In this document: in pieces, positions 42,244-51,077 of the stretch | How positions within the stretch are numbered: position 1 is the first letter of the stretch | Layout: each line of letters begins with the position of its first letter | Assembly (NCBI GenBank): GCA_946902875.1 | Contig: OX336350.1 | Coordinates: 19,954,048-20,018,047, forward strand | DNA length: 64,000 bases | Origin: Nematopogon swammerdamellus | Taxonomy: Eukaryota > Arthropoda > Insecta > Lepidoptera > Adelidae | Direction: 5' to 3' | Program-made: the position numbers and the translations under genes | Notes under the pieces: model-generated | What the model saw: the letters and a program-made list of their open reading frames with translations, nothing else | Told to the model about the DNA's origin: nothing | Databases searched by the model: none

Positions 42244-42375
42244 AGCGGAGGCTTAGTAATAGGCTTCCGTATGGGATACGGAAACCTAAAAACACAAGTT
42301 AAATATTACGCCTATAATATATATATCCACTAAAGATCTAAAATAACTATTTATACTATAATTTACAATCATTCA
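41893..42375 (+). mobile_element. I-element split by C-element
   Basis: Left part TTTATTTATTTATTTACTTT, ATTCGGGAAATAGATAGCCT to about 41974. Right part from 42295 (AAGTTAAATATTACGCCTAT, CACTAAAGATCTAAAATAAC). A C-element fills 41975-42294. Compare 33661-34178, where the nesting is the other way round. Confidence 0.65.
41975..42294 (+). mobile_element. C-element nested in I-element
   Basis: GGTTTCCGTATCTATCCGCT, GCCATCTATTATTCAGTAGC, then (GACA)n and GGGATACGGAAACCTAAAAA. Same subtype as 33661-34178. Confidence 0.7.
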
Positions 42376-42461
42376 ACCAACATTTCAAATTCGATGCGTT
42401 TGTGGTTTAATTACTTTTTTATATTTTCTCGAATAAAGAATTATAAGGCAGATATTTACAA

Positions 42462-42922
42462 TACATACATACATACCACACACGCTGTATCCCGACAATC
42501 AGGGTAAGCAGAGTAATCGGTGTTGTGCTGTAAGAACTCTGGAAAATTGTGCCTCTAGCTCAGTGGTGCGGTCGGTCGACTGTTGTTAAGCAACCCTGAG
42601 CGCGGTCAGTACTTGGATGGATGACCGCTCGACCGTTGGATGCTGACCGCGGTTCGAATTCCACGTAAAACTGTAGATCCCTTCCCTTCTTACCTTACTA
42701 GGTGGTAGGGTTCATCTCGCCCGGGTTGGTACCAACGCTGTAAATGAAACGTCGTCGGTCGAAACGGCTATGTAAATAGTTCGCGTTTTTGCGTCCAGTT
42801 CATTGTAGCCGACACGAAATGAACGGAGGCACTGACACGGCACCTAGCTCACCCGGTGTTATGGGCTGACGTCGCGGTTGTTGTTGGTGATGTAGCCAAC
42901 CGTGTCGGTTTCTATAAAAAAA
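42462..42922. mobile_element. V3 SINE inserted in or beside a V4 tail
   Basis: 42462-42546 is a minus V4 tail (ACCACACACGCTGTATCCCG, TGTGCTGTAAGAACTCTGGA). At 42551 a + strand V3 starts (GCCTCTAGCTCAGTGGTGCG, GTTAAGCAACCCTGAGCGCG, GGTCAGTACTTGGATGG, GGTTCGAATTCC) and runs through gamma to TTTCTATAAAAAAAA. The V4 remainder is absent downstream. Confidence 0.8.
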
Positions 42923-42924
42923 AT

Positions 42925-43655
42925 AAAGACGTCGGGTAGACGCCCCGCCCCGCCGCGGCGGCGGTTGATGCAAACGAAAACAGATGACTGCCTCTCGGCC
43001 ATGAACGCGCACTTGGCACCGGCAGCAGACTTTCAGACACGGCGAGAGCTTTATCGCGTCCGACCAGACAGACGTATCTACAGATAGTTTGTATTACTAA
43101 CCGGGCAGACGCGATGATCGAAGTATCGCCGACGCGACCGCTCTGGAGGACAAATCATTTTCTATTGAGCGAAAATAAGTAGGAAACTTAATACTCTTTT
43201 TCATGAGGAAAATGTGCGATTCTCCAGTTGTTTCTATACAAGAGACGCGATGTAAGTTTTAACTGCATTTAATGTTTGTGTTTTTTTTTTTGTTATTTGA
43301 AAATAAAAACCAACAGCTCTATAAGTAATTTTACAATGATATATATTAACTTATTAACGCTCAACCCTCCTTTTTCTTCATTTATTTAATTGTTATAGTT
43401 ATATTTAATGTAAGGTTTATTTTATTAGAATTATTTTTTTAAGATAGCTTATATTTAATAACAGTGTTGTCATAATGTTTTCAATAAAGTACTTCTGTAA
43501 CTTCTTACTTATTAACTACAGCCAATAATAGGTTTCCACAATTATATAGATTTTAAACAAATTACCAGAGAAGTGAGTGTGTGGAGGAGTGTAATTTTTT
43601 TTTTCCAAAAATACACCTGAAAACATAAATTAGTATACATGGAAAAGCTTGCGAT
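42925..43655. other. no gene seen
   Basis: 42930-43140 GC-rich, then AT-rich with long T runs. No recognisable coding frame. Confidence 0.35.
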
Positions 43656-43659
43656 TTGC

Positions 43660-44040
43660 TTTGGGGCGGCTGAGTCAAAGGGACCAGAGCATATATGCTC
43701 CGACAAGGCAATATCACCTCCAAGAAGGTGTCACATCGCATACTTGCCTTCGGATGCTGGCTATACTGGACTAGAGGACACAGCGGAGAGGTTGCTATAC
43801 GGTCATCATGGGCTGGACTTAAATACAGCGCTGAGTCTACTGAAATATTCACTAGATTCAGCATAGGCTGTGTCCAGTCCTTTTTTTCCTCTCCTGTAAT
43901 TGTTTAAATATGTATTTTAATTATTATTTCCTTGTTGTTATTTCTTTGACTGTTGTTCAGTACGGTGGTTCCAACCTAGTCGACGACAATTTGAGCCTCG
44001 CTTGAGGGACAAAGGAAGGAACATACAGTTTCACTCTGGT
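43660..44040 (-). mobile_element. SINE-B with internal insertion
   Basis: GGCTGAGTCAAAGGGACCAG, GGCTATACTGGACTAGAGGA and, after a 140-bp AT-rich insert (43818-43957), CAGTACGGTGGTTCCAACCT and GAACATACAGTTTCAC. Head lost. Confidence 0.7.
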
Positions 44041-44132
44041 TTCCAAAGGCGAGGCAGCAAGTATATTTGTGTTTTTAAATCAGACAGGAGTTGAGTTGAG
44101 TTCAGGAGTACTGCTCGCACTTGTTGGATGGC

Positions 44133-44620
44133 TCAGCTAAATACCAGCTTGCGCCGCTAGACTCAATCCAGCGTCAAGCCGTGCGACTAGTGGGTGACCC
44201 CGAAGTGTCCTGCGATCTAGATAGAACCACTGCAACTCCGTAGGAATGTCATGTCGGCGCCCTAAGTGTGCTCTATCGCTTATTCCATGGTGAATGCTCG
44301 GAGAAGCTGTTTAACGCGATCCCGCCGTCCCCTTTCCACTTCCGCACAACGCGCACTGGGCAGGGATTGCATCACTATACGCTTGAGTTACCACGGATGC
44401 GTACCAATCGGTTCTGCAGATCTTTCCTCCACAGAACTGGTAACCTCTGGAACGCTCTCCCGGCCCACATATTTCCCCCCAAGTATAATTTCGGGTCCTT
44501 CTAGAGAGGCGTGAATAGGGGCATGGCATTCGCAACCCCCGCGTACGACCGAATGTCCATGGGCGTCGTTAAACACCTTATGGGTGCCTCGGCGCCACAT
44601 GTCGGGCTTTCTATAAAAAA
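44133..44620 (+). pseudogene. CR1/Jockey-like LINE, reverse transcriptase C-terminus and 3' UTR
   Basis: One frame from 44133 reads YQLAPLDSIQRQAVRLVGDP, a stop (TAG 44241), then LYRLFHGECSEKLFNAIPP, RTNRFCRSFLHRTGNLWNAL, PAHIFPPKYNFGSF and a second stop (44502). IQR.AVR, FHGECSEELF, F..R...LWN.LP..FP..Y is the familiar end of CR1/Jockey-type reverse transcriptases in Lepidoptera. The 3' UTR (CGTTAAACACCTTATGGGTG, A-rich end) identifies all the short tails listed elsewhere. 5'-truncated and dead. Confidence 0.8.
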
Positions 44621-44644
44621 AAAATTAAAAAAAATACAAACTCG

Positions 44645-45043
44645 GCGGGCGGCGGGTGGCCGAGTGGTTTGGGCATCGGCTTCTCATGCGGGAGGTCCGA
44701 GGTTCGAATCCGGTCGGCGTGTAGCAATGAGTTTTTTCTGACGAAAAAATTTACGTGCATACCTACAACTGCTGCTTCACCGTTCGGAACCGGTGTAAAA
44801 CTGTAGGTCCCTTCCCTTGCCCCTTACTAGGTGGTAGGCTCAAATTGTAGCCGACTGGTATGGTACCACCGTACTGGATGTAAGATGGCCGCATAGCAAC
44901 CTCAGTTGTGTTCTCCTCTAGTCCAGTATAGCCAGCAAACCAGGGAAGTCTCCGGTATGGCACCTACCTTCTCGGAGGTGAAATTGGCTGGTCGGAGTAT
45001 GGTCTTTGGCCCCTCCCGACTCAGCCATCCATACCGGATTACA
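44645..45043 (+). mobile_element. SINE-B, full-length reference
   Basis: tRNA-like head 44653-44720 (GGTGGCCGAGTGGTTTGGGC, GGTTCGAATCC), linker CAATGAGTTTTTTCTGACGA, gamma-like body ACTGTAGGTCCCTTCCC, TTACTAGGTGGTAGG, AGTCCAGTATAGCCAGC, GGTATGGCACCTACC, end CAGCCATCCATACCGGATTA and poly-A. Confidence 0.9.
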
Positions 45044-45057
45044 TAAAAAAAAAAAAA

Positions 45058-45118
45058 AACTCATTGGTGCGCGTCGAACAGATTCGAACCGCGGACCGAC
45101 CACCCGCCACTTGAGCAA
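45058..45118 (-). mobile_element. SINE-B head fragment, inverted
   Basis: Reverse of a head: AACTCATTGGTGCGCGTCGA, CAGATTCGAACCGCGGACC. It shares its A-rich junction with the preceding + copy, giving a tail-to-linker inverted pair. Confidence 0.6.
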
Positions 45119-45119
45119 C

Positions 45120-45569
45120 TACCTATAACTTTCGCTTTTCTTTTAACTATGCATCTTCGAGTGGAGCGCAAGACTTCGTCGACAGCCTTCCGCATCTTTC
45201 CATACAGACAATTATTATTTTAATTGTGTTACGAGTATTACCGACACTTATCGCACCGCGCCCGCTTCCGATAATGTGGGGCGCTGGCGTGTATAGCATG
45301 GACGGCCTAACCTGTGGCGAACGCACGTACGCACACAAATGCATTCCTCTAATACAAATGCCTTACATGCACCTATACATGGCCTGAGCACTACTACACT
45401 CGGAGAATTTAATGCTCACAGTCATGCGCGAATGTATTTTTACGCCTCAGGTTAAAACGAACGACCTATACCTTACTAGAAGCTACTACCGGGCTGGGCG
45501 GCGCGCGGTGCGGCGCGGTGGTCGACCGCTTCCTTCTGCCACCTATAACAGCTTTAGTTATCTCATTAC
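45120..45569. other. no gene seen
   Basis: Single-copy, partly GC-rich (45255-45310, 45485-45530). Confidence 0.35.
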
Positions 45570-45577
45570 TTATGTAT

Positions 45578-46203
45578 GAGTAACCTGACCATTTATTTTT
45601 TGACTCAAAACGGGACTCGGGACATCGGTTCACAATAGAAAAAAAAAACACATTTTTAATCAGTCTTTATTTATCAAATTGTATTACAAATAAAAAAAGG
45701 TTATTAAACAATGCTCAGTTATTTCTATATTTATCAGAGGAACAAATTAGATGTAATACAGCTGGTGATGATTTTAAGTACGAATAAAATTCTTGGCACG
45801 TTTTAATATTTATTTACCTTAGTTATTGACATCGCTCTAAGGACGGAGACCTGTAACTGTGTTTTTTCAGCCGTCCACAGTTTGTTCATTAAAGAAAATA
45901 CTCTTTCTACTGGTGCATTTGTGCCAGGCAGAGATAAAATATAAACAATTATAATACAAAAGTTTTCATGTTTAAGATTGTTGGTGTGAAAGTGTTTGAA
46001 TACTTCCACCCAACGATTTTCCGACGAAACATATAAATTATTCCATTTGGTTACTTTAACTGGACATTCGCGCGGGCGGCGGCGGGGCGGAGGCGGATTT
46101 GTGAAAACGGGACAATTTTGCATCCCGAAGCGTCTTTCGGGGACACCGGGACGCAGAACCGAAAAAAGGGACGGTCCCGTTCAAAACGGGACGTATGGTC
46201 ACG
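45578..46203 (-). mobile_element. internally deleted hAT transposon
   Basis: 8-bp duplication TTATGTAT at 45570-45577 and 46204-46211. The right end, reversed, reads CGTGACCATACGTCCCGTTT; the left reads CTGACCATTTATTTTTTGAC a few bases in. TGACCATACGTCCCG is a known hAT end type. The right end looks trimmed by several bases. Transposase remains: 45806-46123. Confidence 0.75.
45806..46123 (-). pseudogene. hAT transposase, C-terminal dimerisation region
   Basis: The later half reads NRWVEVFKHF, then IVYILSLPGTNAPVERVFSL and MNKLWTAEKTQL: the hAT C-terminal dimerisation motif (LSLPGTNAPVERVFS). The first 25 residues (proline/arginine rich) come from 5' non-coding DNA joined to the C-terminus by the internal deletion, so the N-terminal zinc finger and catalytic core are missing. 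Stop at about 45806. Confidence 0.8.
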
Positions 46204-46263
46204 TTATGTATGAATTATGGTGACTACTACACCCACCGCGCCATCACCTTGCAAAAACATGAT

Positions 46264-46628
46264 ATCAATACTAATAATAAATCTGTAAGGGATGGTCATG
46301 GAGTAAGTTACTTTGTTTTATGAGATATTGCGTTTGTAGACTCTATGTATGATACTAAAACTAAATTTACGATTTCGCCATAACTCTTAAACCGATTATC
46401 CGAATTCGATTAAGCTTAATACAAATAAGCACATTTAACGATACCAAACAGTGTTTGCCCCCCTCTGAACTAAATCCTGGCTACGCCCTTGCCAAACACA
46501 GGATAGGCCTAATAAAACTAAGTTCCGCTTACGCTAAGATTTGACTCTCATACCATCCGAATTTTTCCGCGCGCCGAAATAAAGGTACGGTAGCGGGCTT
46601 ACTTACTTTCTTCTTTTTTAAATACATA
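46264..46628 (+). mobile_element. D-element (ATCAATACTAATAATAAATCTG family)
   Basis: TCTGTAAGGGATGGTCATGG, AGTAAGTTACTTTGTTTTAT, GTAGACTCTATGTATGATAC, AACCGATTATCCGAATTCGA, CCGCGCGCCGAAATAAAGGT. 3' end lost. Other copies: 52031, 62179 (inverted), 63431. Confidence 0.75.
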
Positions 46629-46638
46629 TTTTATTGAC

Positions 46639-46796
46639 GTTTTCCTTCGTGGTAGACGTCGCAGGTCTTCTGCTCCTAGGGTCATCTGAATGCTCTCCCG
46701 ACCCCGCTTAAACTCAGCTACCCACTTTTTGACAGTGGAATACGATGGAGCAGACTCTCCCAATGTGTTCACCATATCTTGATGTATATCTTTTGG
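46639..46796 (-). pseudogene. mariner transposase, N-terminal HTH fragment
   Basis: Minus frame reads PKDIHQDMVNTLGESAPSYS, TVKKWVAEFKRGRESIQ: the mariner second helix-turn-helix region (GxSAPSYSTVKxWVAEFKRGR). About 52 residues survive, no DDD catalytic domain; the end (MTLGAEDLRRLPRRK) is already degraded. Confidence 0.8.
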
Positions 46797-46804
46797 TTAC
46801 ATGC

Positions 46805-47088
46805 GTATTTTAACCGACTTCAAAAAAAGGAGGAGGTTCTCAATTCGACTGTATTTTTATTTTTATCCTTCATCACTGCTCGGTGTTCAATTTTCTCCAT
46901 TATTGAAAGTCTTGTCAGATAGCGTTAATCAAATAATCCGGAAAAAAATATGGCTTGCAGTATCGGAACCAAACTGCGCACATTTATTACTGAAGAATCT
47001 TTCTAACAAATGAGGGTAGATTAAAAAAAATATCATGGCTCTTTCTATGTTAGGCCACGAACTTTTGGATCTACCCTTCTGGACCTAC
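46805..47088. other. GACTTCAAAAAAAGGAGG repeat end, then unassigned
   Basis: 46810-46860 (TTTAACCGACTTCAAAAAAA, GGAGGAGGTTCTCAATTCGA) is the widespread lepidopteran repeat end seen reversed at 30330. 46865-47088 is unassigned. Confidence 0.5.
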
Positions 47089-47089
47089 A

Positions 47090-47274
47090 TCAAGCAGCAT
47101 TAAGACCCACCCGCTGCATGACTAGGTTGAAGGACCGTGACATGGTGAGAGGTGGCGAGCCTGTCGCCCGTTAGTACGGCATCGTGTCCTTATCCCTTAG
47201 CCGCCTTTTACGACATACACGGGGAGAGATGCAGTGGGGCTATTCTTATTAAGTGCCGGTCCCACACGGTATCT
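47090..47274 (-). mobile_element. V4 SINE, 3'-truncated
   Basis: ATCAAGCAGCATTAAGACCC, CACCCGCTGCATGACTAGG to GTGCCGGTCCCACACGGTA. Confidence 0.75.
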
Positions 47275-47317
47275 ATTTATCTCCGGGTCGGGCGCGGAAC
47301 GCCTTAATCGCATTTTG

Positions 47318-47440
47318 ACCGAGTAGCGAAAAGACTAAATCGCAAAATTACCAAGTCGCAAAACGACCATAAAGCAAAATGACTAACTATCAAAACGACT
47401 AGCTAGTAAAATGACGAAGTAGCTAAAAGACTACATTGTG
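47318..47440 (+). repeat. degenerate 16-18-bp tandem repeat
   Basis: About seven variants of CGCAAAATGACCAAGT: GTAGCGAAAAGACTAAAT, CGCAAAATTACCAAGT, CGCAAAACGACCATAAAG, CAAAATGACTAACTAT, CAAAACGACTAGCTAGT. Ends just before the Penelope-like insertion. Confidence 0.65.
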
Positions 47441-47550
47441 TTTTGTTTATTAGAAGTATTGACAATAAATTATTTTTATTTACAAAATGTTTGTTTGATG
47501 AATTTTCATATATTAATATTATTTATAAAATTACACAATTAATACAGATA

Positions 47551-47574
47551 TTTCGACTGTGTTGTCGTCATCAG
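47551..47574 (-). ncRNA. hammerhead-like core in Penelope-like 3' region
   Basis: On the minus strand CTGATGA is followed by CGAC, a loop AACACA, GTCG and AAA, as in the hammerhead cores known from Penelope-like elements. I could not build a convincing stem I, so activity is unproven. The right arm keeps CTGATGACGAC (48398-48408) but has lost the loop and GAAA. Confidence 0.45.
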
Positions 47575-47919
47575 TGAAAAATATAACATATTACGTATGG
47601 TGTTGATATTTATGTATGACATATGAGTGGTTGATATGGTTTTTTTTTTTTTTTTTTTTTTTTTAATGAACGATATTTAATCCCGGGGTATGATGCGCGC
47701 CTAGGTTCCATATGAATGATGATTCCCAAGTTCTTAAATCTATTTCTTTAAGTGGTGGACTGAATGATTTAATGATGCGGACGGTGAAGCATTGATTAAA
47801 TGAAATTTGATGGTTACGGCAGTGTGTTGGGATGGGAAGAGGCGAGTTTACTGAGGTGGATGTGAACCTGTGGTGATTGATCCTAATGTGTATTGGGTTG
47901 ATGGTTGAGCCTATGTAGT

Positions 47920-48309
47920 ATGAGCTGCAACGTCAACACCAACACTATCATTCATCCAACAAACTCTACACAATCATACAAGACCCAGCCATACTCAACC
48001 TGCAAAACCTCTTCATGTGTATACATCTTGGAATGCCGTCATTGCAGCTCATACTACATAGGCTCAACCATCAACCCAATACACATTAGGATCAATCACC
48101 ACAGGTTCACATCCACCTCAGTAAACTCGCCTCTTCCCATCCCAACACACTGCCGTAACCATCAAATTTCATTTAATCAATGCTTCACCGTCCGCATCAT
48201 TAAATCATTCAGTCCACCACTTAAAGAAATAGATTTAAGAACTTGGGAATCATCATTCATATGGAACCTAGGCGCGCATCATACCCCGGGATTAAATATC
48301 GTTCATTAA
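47920..48309 (+). pseudogene. Penelope-like element, GIY-YIG endonuclease end
   Basis: 129 codons from the ATG at 47920; the first four codons come from the inverted arm, so the true protein is cut at its N-side and the reverse transcriptase is absent. Residues 34-36 (VYI) and 45-48 (YYIG) are the GIY-YIG pair, preceded and spaced by cysteines (C33, C39, C42). R57 in IRINHHR, E110 in WESSFIWNL and N126 in PGLN are the expected catalytic or structural positions. Stop at 48307-48309, then poly-A. This domain nicks DNA for target-primed insertion. Confidence 0.85.
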
Positions 48310-48469
48310 AAAAAAAAAAAAAAAAAAAAAAACCATATCAACCACTCATATGTCATACATAAATATCAACACCATACGTAATATGTTATATTTTTCACTG
48401 ATGACGACTGTATTAATTGTGTAATTTTATAAATAATATTAATATATGAAAGTTTATTAGAAGTACAAT

Positions 48470-48925
48470 AAAAAATCCAAAAGTTTTCCTTGGCGAATCG
48501 CATAATTCTGAGAAAGCAGGACGATACAGTCGAGCTGTTGTGCATACATTACTGGCCGTAATTGCTACTGCGGCTGAACGGAAAATCCACAGTGAGTCGG
48601 AAAATGGCCGAGGTCACTCGGAAAATGACGGCGGTACATCGACGGCGGGCGGCGGCACAAGAGAACAGCAGTGCCCACCGACTGTTTATTACTAATGTGC
48701 ACTTATGTTCTGTCGCCCTGTACTTCCACATCCGGGTTCTGTCTTCCGCCAGTCATTTGTAATTCATTTATTTATAACTACCTACAATGTATCACTATGA
48801 GTACCTACCTATTATTTTAAATCGAACAGCTTTACTCACGGTTCCACTCCGAGCTATGTGGTATGAGTACCTGTCATTTATGGAATAAAAAAAACCATTA
48901 AATCAAAACTATATAAAGAAATACT
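48470..48925. other. no gene seen
   Basis: Single-copy; GC-rich 48590-48690 with CGGAAAATG repeated several times (48578-48640). Confidence 0.35.
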
Positions 48926-48927
48926 TT

Positions 48928-49247
48928 TTAGGGTTCCGTATACGTCGTACGGGACCCTATTACTACGCCTACACCGTCTGTCTCTCTGTCTGTCTGTCTG
49001 TCTGTCCGAGGGCTGTATCTCTTGAACCGTAATAGGTTGCCCTATTACGGTTAAATTTTACTATTATAAAAATAAGAAAAAGTAAAAAAATCACGGGGTC
49101 CCCATACAAAAAACTAAAAAGTGTGTCCGCGCCATCCAGAGTGTGAAGCATTTTAACTAATACGTAGATGGCGTGAGTGGCGCTAACCATGACATGGCAA
49201 TACGGAACCCTCGGTGTGCGAGTTTACTCGCACTTGGCTGGTTTTTT
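48928..49247 (-). mobile_element. C-element, full length
   Basis: TTTTTAGGGTTCCGTATACG to GTGTGCGAGTTTACTCGCAC, TTGGCTGG. An internal ATTACGGTTAAATTTTACTA deletion joins two parts. Confidence 0.8.
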
Positions 49248-49299
49248 TTAACCGAAAAAAAGAGGTTATTAGTTCGACCCGTATGTATTTTTTTTATGT

Positions 49300-49410
49300 A
49301 ATCCAGCTAGAGTGGCTGTGCCGAGAGACAAATGGTGCAGTCGACAGAGCCATAATCACCTCTCCTCGCGAAACCACGCTCAGTTAGGTTAGGTGCCATG
49401 CCAGGAGATT
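49300..49410. mobile_element. J-repeat fragment
   Basis: See 29305. Includes GTTAGGTTAGG, two TTAGG units, at its right end. Preceded by TTATGTAATCC, the reverse of the SINE-B terminus. Confidence 0.4.
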
Positions 49411-49589
49411 TGCGGACTGTTGTATGTATGTATGTAATATCGTTGTAATTACACAATATTCGTATACGTTAGTCTATGTGGGCTTCTAAACAGGTGTGCC
49501 AAATTTCATAAGTGTATATATGTTTGTATGTACGTATGTTTGTCCACGAATTTCTCCGGAAACTAGAAATCGAATTGCCGTAATGCGGC

Positions 49590-49735
49590 CATACATAACA
49601 CATCTGAAAATTGATAGATGGACCCCTTTTGTGCTTTTGTACCACCTTCAACTCAAGTGTCCGATTAAGAATCAAAATATAATTTAAAACTTTTAAGTTC
49701 TAGTTGTTTTTTGAAGGCGGTGCAATGTTTTTTTA
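49590..49735. repeat. M-repeat (two copies in window)
   Basis: CTGAAAATTGATAGATGGAC, CCCTTTTGTGCTTTTGTACC, CCTTCAACTCAAGTGTCCGA; the same run occurs at 62825-62925 with few changes. Unassigned. Confidence 0.5.
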
Positions 49736-49782
49736 AAACAGTTTTTTTTTGTTGTTGTTTTGTTCATCTTTATCCTATAATA

Positions 49783-50112
49783 CATACATATCACACACGC
49801 TGAATCCCGATAATCGGGGTAAGCAGAGTAATCGGTGTTGTGCTGCAAGTACTCTGGTCAATTACAGCACAACACCGACCACCACGTTTCGCAAAGTATT
49901 CGAACAAGATTAAATCGATCAAGCAGCAAGTAAGGCACGAAGTAAGGCACCTGCTGCATGACTCGGTGGAAGTACCGTGCCAAGGTGAGAGGTGGCGAGC
50001 CTGTCGCCCTTTAGCACGGCATCTTGTCCTTATCCCTTAGTCGCCTTTTACGACATGCATGGGGAGAGATGCAGTGGGGATATTCTTTTTAAGTACCGGC
50101 CCCACACGGTAT
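49783..50112 (-). mobile_element. V4 SINE, full length
   Basis: CACACACGCTGAATCCCGAT to GTACCGGCCCCACACGGTA; contains a small local duplication (GTAAGGCACGAAGTAAGGCA). Confidence 0.8.
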
Positions 50113-50114
50113 CC

Positions 50115-50433
50115 TATAATCTCTACCTAATTTATGCATTATTTAATCGTGTCAGTAAGTTCGTACATACAAAGTTTTTTTTTTATTTGACTTGTTCACA
50201 TACTGTTCCTAATTGATTAATTCTGAACATAACTAATGGTGTATAGCTCACCTCACGTTATTTATATGTTTCTAATTATATTATGTAAGCGATACAACGA
50301 CCTTTCAAATACATCTCTATTATTAAATCGTCAAGTTTCTTATAGCCATTTTCCGTGATAATTTATGCAATAAAAACCCTTACATACTAGCTAGACTATT
50401 TTAAGAACAACGCATGCGAGTTTGCCTCATATC
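50115..50433. other. no gene seen
   Basis: AT-rich single-copy sequence. Confidence 0.35.
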
Positions 50434-50441
50434 TTGTTGCA

Positions 50442-50860
50442 CAGTGTTTTTCAATCCGTGGGTCGCGACCCCTGGGGGGGTCGCGAAGCCTTACTCGGGG
50501 GGTCGCCGGTAAAAGGAAAAAAGGCAAGGTTTTACACTACAATAAAACACAATTTACACAATTTCAGTTAGAAGGATGGGCCTGTTTATTTTTCAAAAAT
50601 TTGTCAAATCGTGGTGCTATTCTTGAAATGTTAACAATCAAATCATTTTCTAATAGAAGTCTATTTCTCTTTTTATGTTTAATGTTAAATTGAAGAGAAT
50701 GTCGGTTCGCATAGTAATAATGAATATAGGTACCAAAATATAGAAAATCATAAACGTAGTGTTTTAATTACTAACTTTTTTCTGTGTATGGCCCAAGGGG
50801 GTCGCGAGAATTTTTCAACCTGTAAAGGGGTCGCGTATTCAAAAAGATTGAAAAACACTG
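50442..50860. mobile_element. hAT-type non-autonomous element
   Basis: Ends CAGTGTTTTTCAATCC and GATTGAAAAACACTG, a 15-bp inverted repeat, with GGGGTCGCG boxes inside both ends. Flanks TTGTTGCA and TTTTAGCA match at six of eight bases. 419 bp, no transposase; the CAGTGTTTTTCAA type is a well-known hAT end. Confidence 0.8.
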
Positions 50861-50864
50861 TTTT

Positions 50865-51075
50865 AGCAAATACAGAGTGCGGAGGGTTCTTTAGCTATTT
50901 ACAATATTTGACAAACATTTTATTTTTAGGATTTAAGATTTTTTACAATGTTAGACTTTTGACTTTATTCTGTTATTGTTATTAAAAACTAATTGCATAT
51001 GTTTTTTTTATGTTATTTAAATTGTGATAATAACAAACTTGACGACGGCCTATTTCTTGCTTGGACCATAACATA
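50865..51075. other. no gene seen
   Basis: AT-rich. TTGACGACGGCCTATTTCTT (51039) resembles TTGACGATGGCCTATTTTTG (61929), an unassigned shared scrap. Confidence 0.35.
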
Positions 51076-51077
51076 GA

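Larger units (their letters stand above)
47445..48465. mobile_element. palindromic Penelope-like insertion with target duplication
   Basis: GTTTATTAGAAGTA flanks it (47445-47458, 48452-48465), with CAATAAA shortly after each copy. Between lie inverted arms 47504-47930 and 48042-48451 around a 111-base spacer. I find no mismatch between them apart from the poly-A length and a 17-base gap in the right arm (after 48408). The right arm carries the GIY-YIG coding end and 3' UTR; the left arm is a 5'-truncated reverse copy of the same. Confidence 0.85.

Noticed and set aside
44653..44720. tRNA-Ser or tRNA-Leu gene
   Set aside because: A and B boxes are good, but there is no closing acceptor stem; it is the head of SINE-B and is present in many copies with the same body.
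47445..48465. Assembly artefact (inverted chimeric read)
   Set aside because: A target-like 14-bp duplication flanks the whole palindrome, and the arms differ by a 17-base deletion, both unexpected for a simple artefact. Not excluded without reads.
48578..48640. Tandem repeat of CGGAAAATG
   Set aside because: Three or four loose copies with irregular spacing; too weak to call.
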